54,372 nucleotides of DNA from Draconibacterium orientale. GTDB lineage: Bacteria; Bacteroidota; Bacteroidia; Bacteroidales; UBA1556. The stretch spans positions 29,039-83,410 of the forward strand of contig DYSI01000002.1 in NCBI GenBank assembly GCA_020718275.1, written 5' to 3'. Made by a program: the position numbers and the translations under genes. The notes beneath the pieces were generated by a model. The model had not been told where the DNA came from. It worked only from the letters and a program-made list of their open reading frames with translations, and ran no database searches. This document shows, one piece after another, positions 1 to 9,024 of the stretch; the stretch's first letter is position 1; every line of letters starts with the position of its first letter.

Positions 1-235
1 CTCTTTCTCTGGAAGCTGGTTTATCGTCAGAGGAGCGTTTGTATGCTGGACGATCCGAAGAATATGGCTTGTCTTCACTAGATTTACGATAGCTAGGGCG
101 ATCGCTCGAATAAGGTCTAGTTTCACCAGATTTGCGATAACTAGTTTTTTCTCCAGAAGATGTTCCATCCCTTTTGTAAGAAGGCTTTTCATCACGGGAC
201 TTTCGTCCATAACTAGATTTTTCACTCTTTGCATC
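1..235 (-). repeat. tandem 48-bp coding repeats encoding an S/R/K/Y-rich tail
   Basis: Within the methyltransferase gene the same 16-codon block is read at least three times (SYRKSGETRPYSSDRP, SYRKSSEDKPYSSDRP, then AYKRSSDDKP...), preceded by looser copies such as SYGRKSRDEKP and SYKRDGTSSGEKT. The repeats continue past the left edge, so the copy number is unknown. Such tails resemble the basic disordered extensions of RNA helicases and other RNA-binding proteins; function here is inferred. Confidence 0.75.
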
Positions 236-1624
236 TTTAATCCTCTTTTCGACCTCTTCGGTCGATTCTTGGTCGGTATAATGAACACCATCTTCATCAT
301 TCTGCCTTTCCTTACCATTTCCTTCACTAATAAATAAGTCGTAAAATAGCTTATTATCAATGTGAATTACTTCAGGAATTATTTCACTATCATTTACAAA
401 ATCATTCTCTTTTTCTTCGTTTTCCATTTCAAGTTGGTCTTCATTATTTAAATCTACTACTAATATTTTATTTATATCCGCTTTGGGGATTTCATAGCCA
501 ATGTATCGACATTCGAGTGAACCATTAAGTATTGGCAAATTACTATATGCACTAAGTTCAATTGATTCAATAGCCTCAAGGTCAGAACTAATTATCCATG
601 CTTTATACCCAGCAAAATTCTGTTTAATGACATCTCCAATTTTTTTGTATAGCTTAATTAAATCAACTGTTTCAATGCGTTCACCATAGGGAGGATTAGT
701 AATCACCCAGCCCTTAAGTTCTCCTTCAGGTGCAGTTAAGTCAGTAATATCAAGGTTTACTAGCTCTATATCTTTATGAAATTTAATGCGATGAATAATT
801 TCTTCGGCTAATTTTAAATTTTTTGCAGAAAGATCACTTCCTATTATTTTAAATTCAAAGTCGTGTTGAATATCTTGATTTTCTTCCAATAATTCTCTCC
901 AAATTCGGCGATCGTAGTTAGTCCATTTCATGAAGCTAAATTCGGAACGCAAAAAAGCTGGTGGGAAACGATAAGCCATTAAGGCAGCTTCCACGAGTAA
1001 AGTTCCCGTACCACACATTGGGTCAATGAAATGACTATTCATATCCCATCCACTAAGTTTAATTAACCCAGCAGCGAGAACTTCGTTAATTGGTGCTTTT
1101 TGTCCAGGTTTACGATAAGCGCGATCTGAAAGCGAAATACCAGAGGAATTTAAACTCACTTCGCATAGATTGTTAGCGATATGGACGTTAATATAAATAT
1201 CGGCTTGCTGGCGATTAACTTCGGGATATTGATTAAAATAGTAACGAAACTGGTCTGAAATGGCATCTTTAACTTTATAAGAAGCGTATTTTGAATGATT
1301 TATATTGGAGTTAACGAGCACAACATCCACAGAGAAGGTTTTACCAACATCAAAATATTCAAACCATTTAATGGCATAAATGCCATCATAAAGTTCTTTT
1401 TCATTTTCAACCTGAAAACTAGCAATTGGTTTTAAAACATTGATTGCTGTTCTGAGCCAATAATTTGCTTTATACATGAGCTTAATATCTCCTTCAAAGG
1501 CTACAGCTCGCCGTTGTTTTTGAATATTTAAAGCTCCTAATTGTTGAAGTTCATCAGCCAATACATCTTCGAGTCCTTCAAATGTTTTAGCAAGCATTCT
1601 ATAAGCCATGTCCATTAAGTTCAT
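1..1624 (-). CDS. THUMP-domain 23S rRNA (guanine-N2) methyltransferase, RlmL/YpsC type; C-terminus off the left edge
   Basis: This is a reverse-strand reading frame with its start (MNLMDMAYRML) at 1624 and no stop inside the window, so the C-terminus is missing. The N-terminal ~150 residues look like a THUMP RNA-binding domain. The SAM-binding loop DPMCGTGTLLVEA lies near 1000-1035 and the catalytic motif NPPYGERI near 680-710, the pattern of class I SAM-dependent N2-guanine rRNA methyltransferases (RlmL N-terminal half, B. subtilis YpsC). After the catalytic domain comes an acidic linker and then a tail of imperfect 16-residue repeats rich in Ser, Arg, Lys and Tyr (core SYRKSSEDKP + YSSDRP, about 1-235), which is probably disordered and RNA-binding. 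Met codons at 1615 and 1609 are alternative starts. The family assignment is firm; the exact rRNA target is inferred. Confidence 0.88.
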   Translation of the reverse strand, partial: MNLMDMAYRMLAKTFEGLEDVLADELQQLGALNIQKQRRAVAFEGDIKLMYKANYWLRTAINVLKPIASFQVENEKELYDGIYAIKWFEYFDVGKTFSVDVVLVNSNINHSKYASYKVKDAISDQFRYYFNQYPEVNRQQADIYINVHIANNLCEVSLNSSGISLSDRAYRKPGQKAPINEVLAAGLIKLSGWDMNSHFIDPMCGTGTLLVEAALMAYRFPPAFLRSEFSFMKWTNYDRRIWRELLEENQDIQHDFEFKIIGSDLSAKNLKLAEEIIHRIKFHKDIELVNLDITDLTAPEGELKGWVITNPPYGERIETVDLIKLYKKIGDVIKQNFAGYKAWIISSDLEAIESIELSAYSNLPILNGSLECRYIGYEIPKADINKILVVDLNNEDQLEMENEEKENDFVNDSEIIPEVIHIDNKLFYDLFISEGNGKERQNDEDGVHYTDQESTEEVEKRIKDAKSEKSSYGRKSRDEKPSYKRDGTSSGEKTSYRKSGETRPYSSDRPSYRKSSEDKPYSSDRPAYKRSSDDKPASRER

Positions 1625-1638
1625 TTTAAATAAGTGTG

Positions 1639-1646
1639 CAAAGATA
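1639..1646 (-). promoter_or_regulatory. Bacteroidota -7 box (TATCTTTG) for the rRNA methyltransferase
   Basis: On the minus strand TATCTTTG matches the TAnnTTTG consensus exactly and ends 14 nt before the ATG at 1624, giving a short 5' leader. No clear -33 TTG/TTTG element was found at the usual distance. Confidence 0.5.
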
Positions 1647-1863
1647 CATCATTGAATATTACAGAAAGTAGACTTCTTTATTAATTTTCAAGTATTTAAA
1701 GCAAGTGTATTTGTCGATGTTAATTAATAATATGTAATGGAAGTTTTGATATAATCAATGATTTTTATTTATCACTTTCAATTTTTAAAATAATTAGATG
1801 TTCAATGATTATTGGATAGAATAAGTTAGTTCAGTGACTTTTTATATTAATTGTTTTTACGGA

Positions 1864-1907
1864 TAAAAAACAAAAACGGAGGCTAGTCAAAGAATAGACT
1901 GCCTCCG
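1864..1907 (-). terminator. Rho-independent terminator of the gyrA-TPR transcript
   Basis: CGGAGGC (1877-1883) pairs with GCCTCCG (1901-1907) and AGTC pairs with GACT inside it, with one bulged base and an 8-nt loop. On the minus strand the stem is followed by TTTTTG and a further run of six T. It sits just downstream of the TPR stop at 1931. The rest of the 1625-1930 gap shows only the methyltransferase promoter. Confidence 0.85.
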
Positions 1908-1930
1908 AATTCGTAAAAACTTTAATTCCT

Positions 1931-3295
1931 TTATTTTAACTTTTGATTTATCAATTTAAGGTTTTCAGTGTCTTTGGTTTGGCTATAAATTCCACGGAGC
2001 ATTATCATAGTATTACGATCGGTTGGTTGGAGTTCATGGCATTTTTGGAGATAAGGTTTAGCTTCAAGCAGTAATTCATTAGCCATTTTTATCAACTCAT
2101 CATACTTTTCGGTAGCACTAAGAGGGAGATTATTGGCTTCAGTAATAGCTGCAGCGGCTTTATTATTCAATAAGGCACCTAAATTATAAGCTGCATCAAA
2201 ATAATCGGGCTTAATAGAAAGCGCTTTCAGGTAAGCTTGTTTGCCAGCATTAAAGGCGGCAATTTTTGTTTCTTCATTTAAGGAAGAGTCGTTCACCATT
2301 TTATCATAGTTAGCGCCAATTGCAAATTGCAATTGTGCATTATTTGGATCTCGTTCGGCAGCTACCTTTAGGATTGATTCAGCTTCTTTAGCTCTATCTG
2401 CTTGCAAATAAATGTTAGCTTCAGTCAATAATAGGTTTTGATTTTCGGGTAAAATAGATTTGCCAGTTTGAACTACATTAAGTGCTTTATCAAAATCTTT
2501 TTTGCCGATATACAAATATGCCAAACTCATATAAAGATTAGGATTGTCATTTTTCTTTTCTACCAATTGGCTATAATATTTAATTGCTTTTACAGAATCT
2601 TTGATTGTTTCAGCTGCAAAACCGGTATATAAAATCAAATTGTCGTCAGAAGTTCCAAGCTCGGAGAAGATGCTGTTTGCCTTTTCAAAGCAGACAAGAG
2701 CCTCGTCAGATTTTTGTGCTTGAAAATTTTCTATACCTTGATTATATAGTAATCTTGCGATTCTATCTAATCCGATTTCAGCATTTTGTGGAACTAATTC
2801 TGGGCGAATGAAACTAGGATCCAATTCAATAGTTTTTTTGTAACACTGATAAGCAGTTTCAAGCAATTTTCCATCGTCTTTGGCTTTATAATTTTGTTCG
2901 CCTGGAAATTCATAATGATCTACTATACCATTTGCTAAATAAATTTCAAGTGCATTTGGGTAAAACCAACGTTCACCATTTTCTAACTTTTTGAAATTGC
3001 GTTTACTTTCAGGTTCTCCTAATCTTCTAACTACGTCCTCAGCAGATATACCTGCTTCGATTCCAATGGTCATGGTTGAAAAAGTGTATAATTGCAGGTA
3101 GATATTACCTCTATAAAACCATGTTTTGGCATCAGCTTTAGTTGCATCATTGATGATAGCTTTATCTATCTCATCTTTAGCTAAATCTGGCGACCCCATT
3201 TTAAGGTAGTTATATGCACTTGCCACAGCTGTACTCTGTGCCATCGAAAAATTGGCTGTAAAAGCCGCTACTAAAACTAAAATTATTCTTCTCAT
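1931..3295 (-). CDS. secreted tetratricopeptide-repeat protein with a nested BamE/SmpA-like segment
   Basis: This is a 454-residue protein. It begins with a signal peptide (MRRIILVLVAAFTANFSMAQ), which is why the ATG at 3295 is preferred over upstream in-frame Met codons that would add a Phe-rich stretch. The rest is mostly TPR helices, with recognisable units such as AYQCYKKTIELDP, NLYMSLAYLYIGKKDFDKA and YFDAAYNLGALL. Between the first TPR pair and the next (residues ~75-133) is a non-TPR block with ISAEDVVRRLGEPESKR, GERWFYPN and IYLANGIVDHYEF, which reads like a BamE/SmpA fold. It lies 80 bp downstream of gyrA on the same strand, an arrangement common in Bacteroidota. It is probably periplasmic or envelope-associated; no specific role is known. 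Confidence 0.8.
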   Translation of the reverse strand: MRRIILVLVAAFTANFSMAQSTAVASAYNYLKMGSPDLAKDEIDKAIINDATKADAKTWFYRGNIYLQLYTFSTMTIGIEAGISAEDVVRRLGEPESKRNFKKLENGERWFYPNALEIYLANGIVDHYEFPGEQNYKAKDDGKLLETAYQCYKKTIELDPSFIRPELVPQNAEIGLDRIARLLYNQGIENFQAQKSDEALVCFEKANSIFSELGTSDDNLILYTGFAAETIKDSVKAIKYYSQLVEKKNDNPNLYMSLAYLYIGKKDFDKALNVVQTGKSILPENQNLLLTEANIYLQADRAKEAESILKVAAERDPNNAQLQFAIGANYDKMVNDSSLNEETKIAAFNAGKQAYLKALSIKPDYFDAAYNLGALLNNKAAAAITEANNLPLSATEKYDELIKMANELLLEAKPYLQKCHELQPTDRNTMIMLRGIYSQTKDTENLKLINQKLK

Positions 3296-3375
3296 AAAAA
3301 AAAAATTAAAAACCATAATCAATTAAACAAATTGCGCGCCAAAATTACAAAAGAATTAAAGCGGGCAAATTTTAA

Positions 3376-5937
3376 TTATTCATCACTTTCTTGTTCATCA
3401 ATAATATTTTCCTCTTCAGTGTTTAATTCTGTGGAAGATTCGTCAAGATTATTATCAGCCATTCTGCTAACTTTAGCAACTGCAGCAATAGTATCATCTT
3501 CTTGTAATTTAATTAAACGAACGCCTTGCGTTGCTCTTCCCATAACGCGTAAATCAGCTACTGCGATACGAATCACAATTCCAGTACGATTTATTATCAT
3601 CAAATCATCATCATCTACAACTTCCTTAATGGCTATCAAATTGCCAGTTTTTTCAGTTATATTAATGGTTTTAACTCCTTTACCACCTCTGTTAGTAACT
3701 CGGTAGTCTTCAATCGAAGATCGTTTACCATAACCATTTTCTGAAACAACCAAAACGTTTGAATCAGGATCGGCAATACAAATCATTCCAATCACTTCAT
3801 CAGTATCTTCCATTGAAATACCGATTACACCTGATGCATTTCTTCCCATTGGGCGAACTTTCTCTTCTGGGAAACGGATGGCACGACCTGATCTAAGGGC
3901 AATCATCAATTCCGAATTTCCATTAGTCAATTTAGCTTCAAGCAATTCATCACCTTCTCTGATAGTAATGGCATTGATACCATTTTGGCGTGGACGAGAG
4001 TAAGCCTCCAAGGTTGTTTTTTTGATAATTCCCTTTTTGGTAGTCATCACAATAAAATTATTCTCGATATACTCCTTATCAGTGAGGTCTTTAATACTAA
4101 TAAAAGCCTTCACATTATCCTCCCTATCGATATTAATCATATTTTGAATAGCCCTACCCTTGGATATTTTAGTTCCTTCAGGAATCTCAAACACGCGCAT
4201 CCAAAATACCTTTCCCAATTCAGTGAAGAATAACATATAATTATGGTTTGTAGCCACAAAAATGTATTCAATGAAATCTTCGTCACGGGAATTTGAGCCA
4301 CGAGAACCTTTTCCACCGCGATTTTGAATCCTATATTCTGAAAGTGGAGTTCTCTTGATATAACCGAGATGAGAGATTGTAATAACCACTTCTTCGTCAG
4401 GGATTGTATCTTCTACTCTAAAATCCTCAGCAGAGTATTCAATTTTACTATAGCGTTCATCTCCGTATTTTTCTTTGATAAGTAGAAGCTCATCTTTAAT
4501 AATCTTCATTCTCAAGTCTTTACTTGCCAACACCTCTCGTAGGTATTCAATGAGCTTCATCAATTCATCATATTCGTTTCTCACCTTATCGATTTCCATT
4601 CCCGTAAGTCTTTGCAAACGCATATCGAGAATAGCTCTGGCTTGAATTTCAGACAATTGAAATGTTTCCATTAGACCTGTACGAGCTTCTTCTGGGGTTT
4701 TTGATGATCTGATAAGCGCGATTACTTCGTCAAGATGATTTAAGGCAATAATAATACCTTCTAAAACATGGGCTTTCTTTTCTGCTTCTTTCAGTTCATA
4801 ACGAGTTCGACGCACAACAACTTCGTGGCGATGCTCGATAAAATGATGAATAATATCGTACAAATTTAGCATCATCGGACGGCCTTTGACTAGCGCAATA
4901 TTATTTATACTAAAAGCAGACTGAAGTTGAGTATATTGATACAATTTATTCAGCACTACATTGGTAACTGCATCTTTACGCAATTCATATACGATTCTAA
5001 TACCATTTCGATCACTTTCATCACGGATATCTGCAATCCCTTCAATTTTCTTATCATTAACTAAATCGGCTGTTTTTTTAATCATTTCCGACTTATTTAC
5101 TTGGTAAGGGATCGAGCTAACAATAATTTTATCTCTCGAGCCATTTTCACCAGGTTCAATGGTTGATTCACCGCGCATTACCACTCTTCCCCTTCCAGTT
5201 TCGTAAGCTTCTTTAACCCCTTCGTATCCGTAGATAATACCGCCAGTCGGGAAATCAGGTGCTTTAACATATTCCATTAATTGAGGAATAGTGATATCGT
5301 TATTATCGATATAAGCAATGCAAGCGTTAATACTTTCTGTTAAATTGTGAGGAGCCATGTTAGTGGCCATACCAACTGCTATTCCCGAGGCACCATTAAT
5401 TAATAGATTGGGAATTTTAGTAGGCAGAACGGTTGGCTCTTCGAGCGAGTCATCAAAATTAAGTTGAAAATCTACGGTATCTTTTTCAAGATCGGCTAAC
5501 ATTTCTTCGGCAATTTTTTGCAAACGAGCTTCGGTATAACGCATTGCAGCAGGACTATCACCATCAATAGAACCGAAGTTTCCTTGACCATCAACTAGTG
5601 GATAGCGTAATGACCAATCTTGAGCCATCCGAACCATAGTATCATAAACTGATGAGTCTCCATGTGGATGGTATTTACCTAAAACTTCCCCTACAATCCT
5701 GGCGGATTTTTTATAAGGTCTATTGGAAAGTACACCTAAATCAAGCATTCCGTATAAAACTCGACGATGCACTGGTTTAAAACCATCACGTACATCAGGA
5801 AGTGCACGACTCACAATTACCGACATTGAATAATCAATGTAGGCAGCCTTCATTTGATTTTCTATATCAATTTTAATAATATTTCCATGATTAAAACCTA
5901 AATCTTCTATTTCATCATTTTTTCCTTCTTCGCTCAT
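3376..5937 (-). CDS. gyrA: DNA gyrase subunit A
   Basis: This 853-residue protein is the cleavage-rejoining subunit of gyrase (A2B2), which introduces negative supercoils. The 5Y-CAP domain has the quinolone-region motif [19 protein letters not shown], with Ser and Asp at the positions equivalent to E. coli Ser83 and Asp87, so no classical resistance substitution is visible there. The catalytic Tyr134 lies in [10 protein letters not shown]. The C-terminal pinwheel carries a GyrA-box-like QNRGGKG near 4300-4325 and a second TNRGGKG near 3680; the first differs from QRRGGKG at one position. The protein ends in an acidic tail ([15 protein letters not shown]). The start at 5937 ([14 protein letters not shown]) is chosen because upstream codons resemble untranslated leader. 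Confidence 0.98.
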   Translation of the reverse strand: MSEEGKNDEIEDLGFNHGNIIKIDIENQMKAAYIDYSMSVIVSRALPDVRDGFKPVHRRVLYGMLDLGVLSNRPYKKSARIVGEVLGKYHPHGDSSVYDTMVRMAQDWSLRYPLVDGQGNFGSIDGDSPAAMRYTEARLQKIAEEMLADLEKDTVDFQLNFDDSLEEPTVLPTKIPNLLINGASGIAVGMATNMAPHNLTESINACIAYIDNNDITIPQLMEYVKAPDFPTGGIIYGYEGVKEAYETGRGRVVMRGESTIEPGENGSRDKIIVSSIPYQVNKSEMIKKTADLVNDKKIEGIADIRDESDRNGIRIVYELRKDAVTNVVLNKLYQYTQLQSAFSINNIALVKGRPMMLNLYDIIHHFIEHRHEVVVRRTRYELKEAEKKAHVLEGIIIALNHLDEVIALIRSSKTPEEARTGLMETFQLSEIQARAILDMRLQRLTGMEIDKVRNEYDELMKLIEYLREVLASKDLRMKIIKDELLLIKEKYGDERYSKIEYSAEDFRVEDTIPDEEVVITISHLGYIKRTPLSEYRIQNRGGKGSRGSNSRDEDFIEYIFVATNHNYMLFFTELGKVFWMRVFEIPEGTKISKGRAIQNMINIDREDNVKAFISIKDLTDKEYIENNFIVMTTKKGIIKKTTLEAYSRPRQNGINAITIREGDELLEAKLTNGNSELMIALRSGRAIRFPEEKVRPMGRNASGVIGISMEDTDEVIGMICIADPDSNVLVVSENGYGKRSSIEDYRVTNRGGKGVKTINITEKTGNLIAIKEVVDDDDLMIINRTGIVIRIAVADLRVMGRATQGVRLIKLQEDDTIAAVAKVSRMADNNLDESSTELNTEEENIIDEQESDE

Positions 5938-6412
5938 CGTATAACTTTTACTTTCTGAATTTATTAATAATTGTACATTACTGAATAACAATTTAGTAAC
6001 TCCGAAATGGGAGTTTAAATGCTAAGGCACGAATTTAGTCAAAAAAACTGTTTGGGCTATTTTTTATTCATGTTTTTCTTTTAAACATTTTTATGTTGAA
6101 AAAAGCGATTTGACTGCTTGTCTTAACCTTTGGTAAAAACTACCTTTGAAGTGGTAATTTCTTGTTTCATTTTAAAATCATTTTTAATGATTTAACTGAT
6201 TCTGTTTTTCTGAAAAATGATATAAGACGGACTATTTCTTTTATTTATATTCATTAAAAATCCTTTATAAATCAGAAAAATTCGTTTTTATTTGTTATTC
6301 AGTCTCAGCTCGGCGAATTTATTGAAAGATATCTTGTTAATTATTAACATATGTATCAAGGAATACACAAGGATTTGTTTCTAATTTTGCTAATTAAAAC
6401 AACACAAACAAT
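5938..6412. other. divergent gyrA/clpC intergenic region
   Basis: This 475-bp AT-rich gap lies between divergent gyrA and clpC. A minus-strand TAAATTCG at 6030-6037 (followed by TGCC) resembles the -7 box and would give gyrA a leader of roughly 85 nt. A plus-strand TAATTTTG at 6382-6389 is a possible clpC -7 box, 23 nt before its ATG. No open frame, CIRCE element or strong hairpin was seen. Confidence 0.5.
6030..6037 (-). promoter_or_regulatory. candidate gyrA -7 box (TAAATTCG)
   Basis: On the minus strand TAAATTCG, followed by TGCC, differs from TAnnTTTG only in a C for T. A -33 element was not evident, so the call is tentative. Confidence 0.35.
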
Positions 6413-8947
6413 ATGGAAGCTAAGTTTTCGCAAAGAGTACGCAATGTTCTCAATTATAGTAGAGAAGAAGCTATACGTTTAGGAAACGAGTACATCGGGA
6501 TAGAGCATTTATTACTCGGTATAATTAGAGATGGCGAAGGTCGTGCAATTGAAATTTTGAATAGCTTTTCGATTGATTTAAAAAATCTAAGAATGATGAT
6601 CGAACGTTCGATTCAAAGTGATTCAATAATTGAAGAGGATAAAGAAATACCATTGGTCAGGCAAGCTGAAAAGTGTTTGAAACGCACCTATCTAGAAGCG
6701 AAAATTTTTAAATCTGATTTAATCAATATTGAGCATTTACTATTAGCCATTCTGAAAGATGAGGATAATGTAGCTACAAGAGTGATCGAAAAATCGGGTC
6801 TTAATTATCAATTAGCCGTTGACGAGCTCCGCTCATTAATTTCTACCCAAGTCAGAAAAGAAGAACCACCAAAATCGGAGGCAACTCCCAGTGACGGACC
6901 TTCGTATGACGATCCTGAAATGTCTATGTATCAATCGATGGGAAAGCCAAAAATTGGCGAAACGAAATCAATGACGCCAGTTTTAGATAATTTTGGAAGA
7001 GACTTAACAAAGCTTGCCGAAGAAAACAAATTAGATCCCATGGTTGGACGCGAAAAGGAATTGGAACGTATTTCACAAATTCTATCTCGACGAAAAAAGA
7101 ATAATCCTATTTTAATTGGTGAGCCAGGAGTTGGTAAATCAGCTATTGCCGAGGGCTTGGCCTTGCGAATTGTAAATCGTAAGGTTTCAAGAGTTCTTTT
7201 CAATAAGCGGGTGGTCACTTTGGATGTAGCCTCCTTAGTTGCTGGCACTAAATATCGTGGTCAGTTTGAAGAGAGAATGAAGGCTCTAATCAATGAATTA
7301 GAAAAAAATCCTAATATCATCATTTTTATCGATGAAATACATACCATGGTAGGCGCTGGTGGAGCTAGCGGTTCTTTGGACGCATCAAATATGTTTAAAC
7401 CCGCTTTGGCAAGAGGTGAAATCCAATGTATAGGTGCCACTACTCTGGATGAATATCGGCAAAATATTGAAAAAGATGGTGCGCTTGAGCGCCGATTTCA
7501 AAAGGTATTGGTTGATCCTACAACCGTTGAAGAAACCATTGAAATACTGCATAATATCAAAGAACGTTATGAAGATCATCATTTAGTAAAGTATACTGAT
7601 GAAGCTATAAAAGCTTGTGTTATGCTAAGTCAGAGGTACATTAGCGATCGTTTTTTGCCTGACAAAGCGATTGATGCACTAGACGAAGCTGGGTCAAGGG
7701 TACACATTACTCATTTAAATGTACCGCAACGAATTATCGATGTTGAAAAATTAATTGAAGAGTCGAGAAATTTGAAACTTCAAGCCATCAAGCAGCAGCG
7801 GTATGAAGAAGCTGCTTCCTATCGTGATAAAGAAACTCATTTACAAACTGAGTTAAACCTTGAAAAAATTAAATGGGAAGACGAAGCCAAGATTCATCGC
7901 GAAGTAGTTACTGATGAAAACGTAGCAGAAGTGATTGCTATGATGTCGGGAGTGCCAGTTCAAAGAATTGCCCAAAGCGAAAGTTTTAGACTGGTGAATA
8001 TGGAGAAAGACTTGCAAGGTTCAGTAATTGGGCAAGAGGAGGCAATCCAAAAAGTAACTAAGGCTATCCGCAGAAACCGCGCTGGGCTCAAAGATCCAAA
8101 CAAACCGATTGGCACTTTCATTTTCTTAGGCCCAACAGGAGTTGGAAAAACACATTTAGCCAAGGTTCTTTCTAGATATTTATTCGACTCAGACGATGCA
8201 ATTATTAGAATTGATATGAGTGAGTATATGGAAAAATTTGCCGTTTCACGATTAGTGGGTGCTCCTCCAGGCTATGTTGGATACGAAGAAGGTGGACAGC
8301 TTAGCGAAAAAGTACGACGTAAACCCTACTCGATTGTTTTGCTCGATGAAATAGAAAAAGCACATCCTGATGTTTTTCATTTGCTTTTGCAAGTGCTTGA
8401 TGATGGACTTTTAACCGATAGTTATGGTCGTAAAATTGATTTTAAAAATACAATCATTATCATGACCTCTAATATTGGATCGCGTCAATTAAAAGAATTT
8501 GGAACTGGCGTTGGATTTAGCACCAGCACCAAGCAAGCCAGTAGAAATGATGATACTCGAAGAGTAGTGGAAAGTGCTCTTAAAAAGGCATTTGCTCCTG
8601 AGTTTCTGAATCGTATTGATGATGTTGTCATGTTTAACCATCTTGAACGAGAAGACATTCATAAAATAATTGATATCGAATTGACTGCTTTATATAAAAG
8701 GGTCAACAACCTAGGCTATCAGCTAAAAATATCAACAAAAGCTAAAGATTTTCTATTAGAAAAAGGTTGGGATCAACAATTTGGAGCGCGTCCTTTGAAA
8801 AGAGCAATTCAGAAATATGTGGAAGATGAGCTTGCCGAAGAAATAATCAAATCGAAGATTTCAGAAGGCGATACAATCAAAATTGATTATGATGAAAAAA
8901 CCGAAAAACTGAAGATTCAAATTCAAAAAGCAAAATCGTTGACCTAA
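6413..8947 (+). CDS. clpC: ATP-dependent Clp protease ATP-binding subunit ClpC
   Basis: This 844-residue HSP100 unfoldase feeds substrates to ClpP in the cytoplasm. Order of domains: two Clp N-terminal repeats (residues ~1-145, each with an IEHLLLGI/IEHLLLAI motif), D1 AAA+ module with Walker A GEPGVGKS at ~236 and Walker B IIIFIDEIHTM, a middle UVR-type coiled coil (KQQRYEEAASYRDKE), then D2 with Walker A GPTGVGKT at ~573 and SIVLLDEIEKAHPDVF. The UVR motif and two-repeat N domain separate ClpC from ClpA and ClpB. It is transcribed away from gyrA and ends at a strong shared terminator. Its length is typical of the family. Confidence 0.97.
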   Translation: MEAKFSQRVRNVLNYSREEAIRLGNEYIGIEHLLLGIIRDGEGRAIEILNSFSIDLKNLRMMIERSIQSDSIIEEDKEIPLVRQAEKCLKRTYLEAKIFKSDLINIEHLLLAILKDEDNVATRVIEKSGLNYQLAVDELRSLISTQVRKEEPPKSEATPSDGPSYDDPEMSMYQSMGKPKIGETKSMTPVLDNFGRDLTKLAEENKLDPMVGREKELERISQILSRRKKNNPILIGEPGVGKSAIAEGLALRIVNRKVSRVLFNKRVVTLDVASLVAGTKYRGQFEERMKALINELEKNPNIIIFIDEIHTMVGAGGASGSLDASNMFKPALARGEIQCIGATTLDEYRQNIEKDGALERRFQKVLVDPTTVEETIEILHNIKERYEDHHLVKYTDEAIKACVMLSQRYISDRFLPDKAIDALDEAGSRVHITHLNVPQRIIDVEKLIEESRNLKLQAIKQQRYEEAASYRDKETHLQTELNLEKIKWEDEAKIHREVVTDENVAEVIAMMSGVPVQRIAQSESFRLVNMEKDLQGSVIGQEEAIQKVTKAIRRNRAGLKDPNKPIGTFIFLGPTGVGKTHLAKVLSRYLFDSDDAIIRIDMSEYMEKFAVSRLVGAPPGYVGYEEGGQLSEKVRRKPYSIVLLDEIEKAHPDVFHLLLQVLDDGLLTDSYGRKIDFKNTIIIMTSNIGSRQLKEFGTGVGFSTSTKQASRNDDTRRVVESALKKAFAPEFLNRIDDVVMFNHLEREDIHKIIDIELTALYKRVNNLGYQLKISTKAKDFLLEKGWDQQFGARPLKRAIQKYVEDELAEEIIKSKISEGDTIKIDYDEKTEKLKIQIQKAKSLT

Positions 8948-8967
8948 ATCTTTAATTTGTTAAAAAC

Positions 8968-9009
8968 AAAAAGAGGCTGATTTAGTTACTAAATCAGCCT
9001 CTTTTTTTT
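8968..9009. terminator. bidirectional terminator between clpC and the glucan operon
   Basis: An 18-bp perfect stem (8968-8985 with 8989-9006, core AGAGGCTGATTTAG) closes on a 3-nt TTA loop and is followed by T's on the plus strand and a T-rich tract on the minus strand. It serves both clpC and the convergent GH57 gene. Confidence 0.95.
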
Positions 9010-9024
9010 AGGTCTGCTTTTTAT

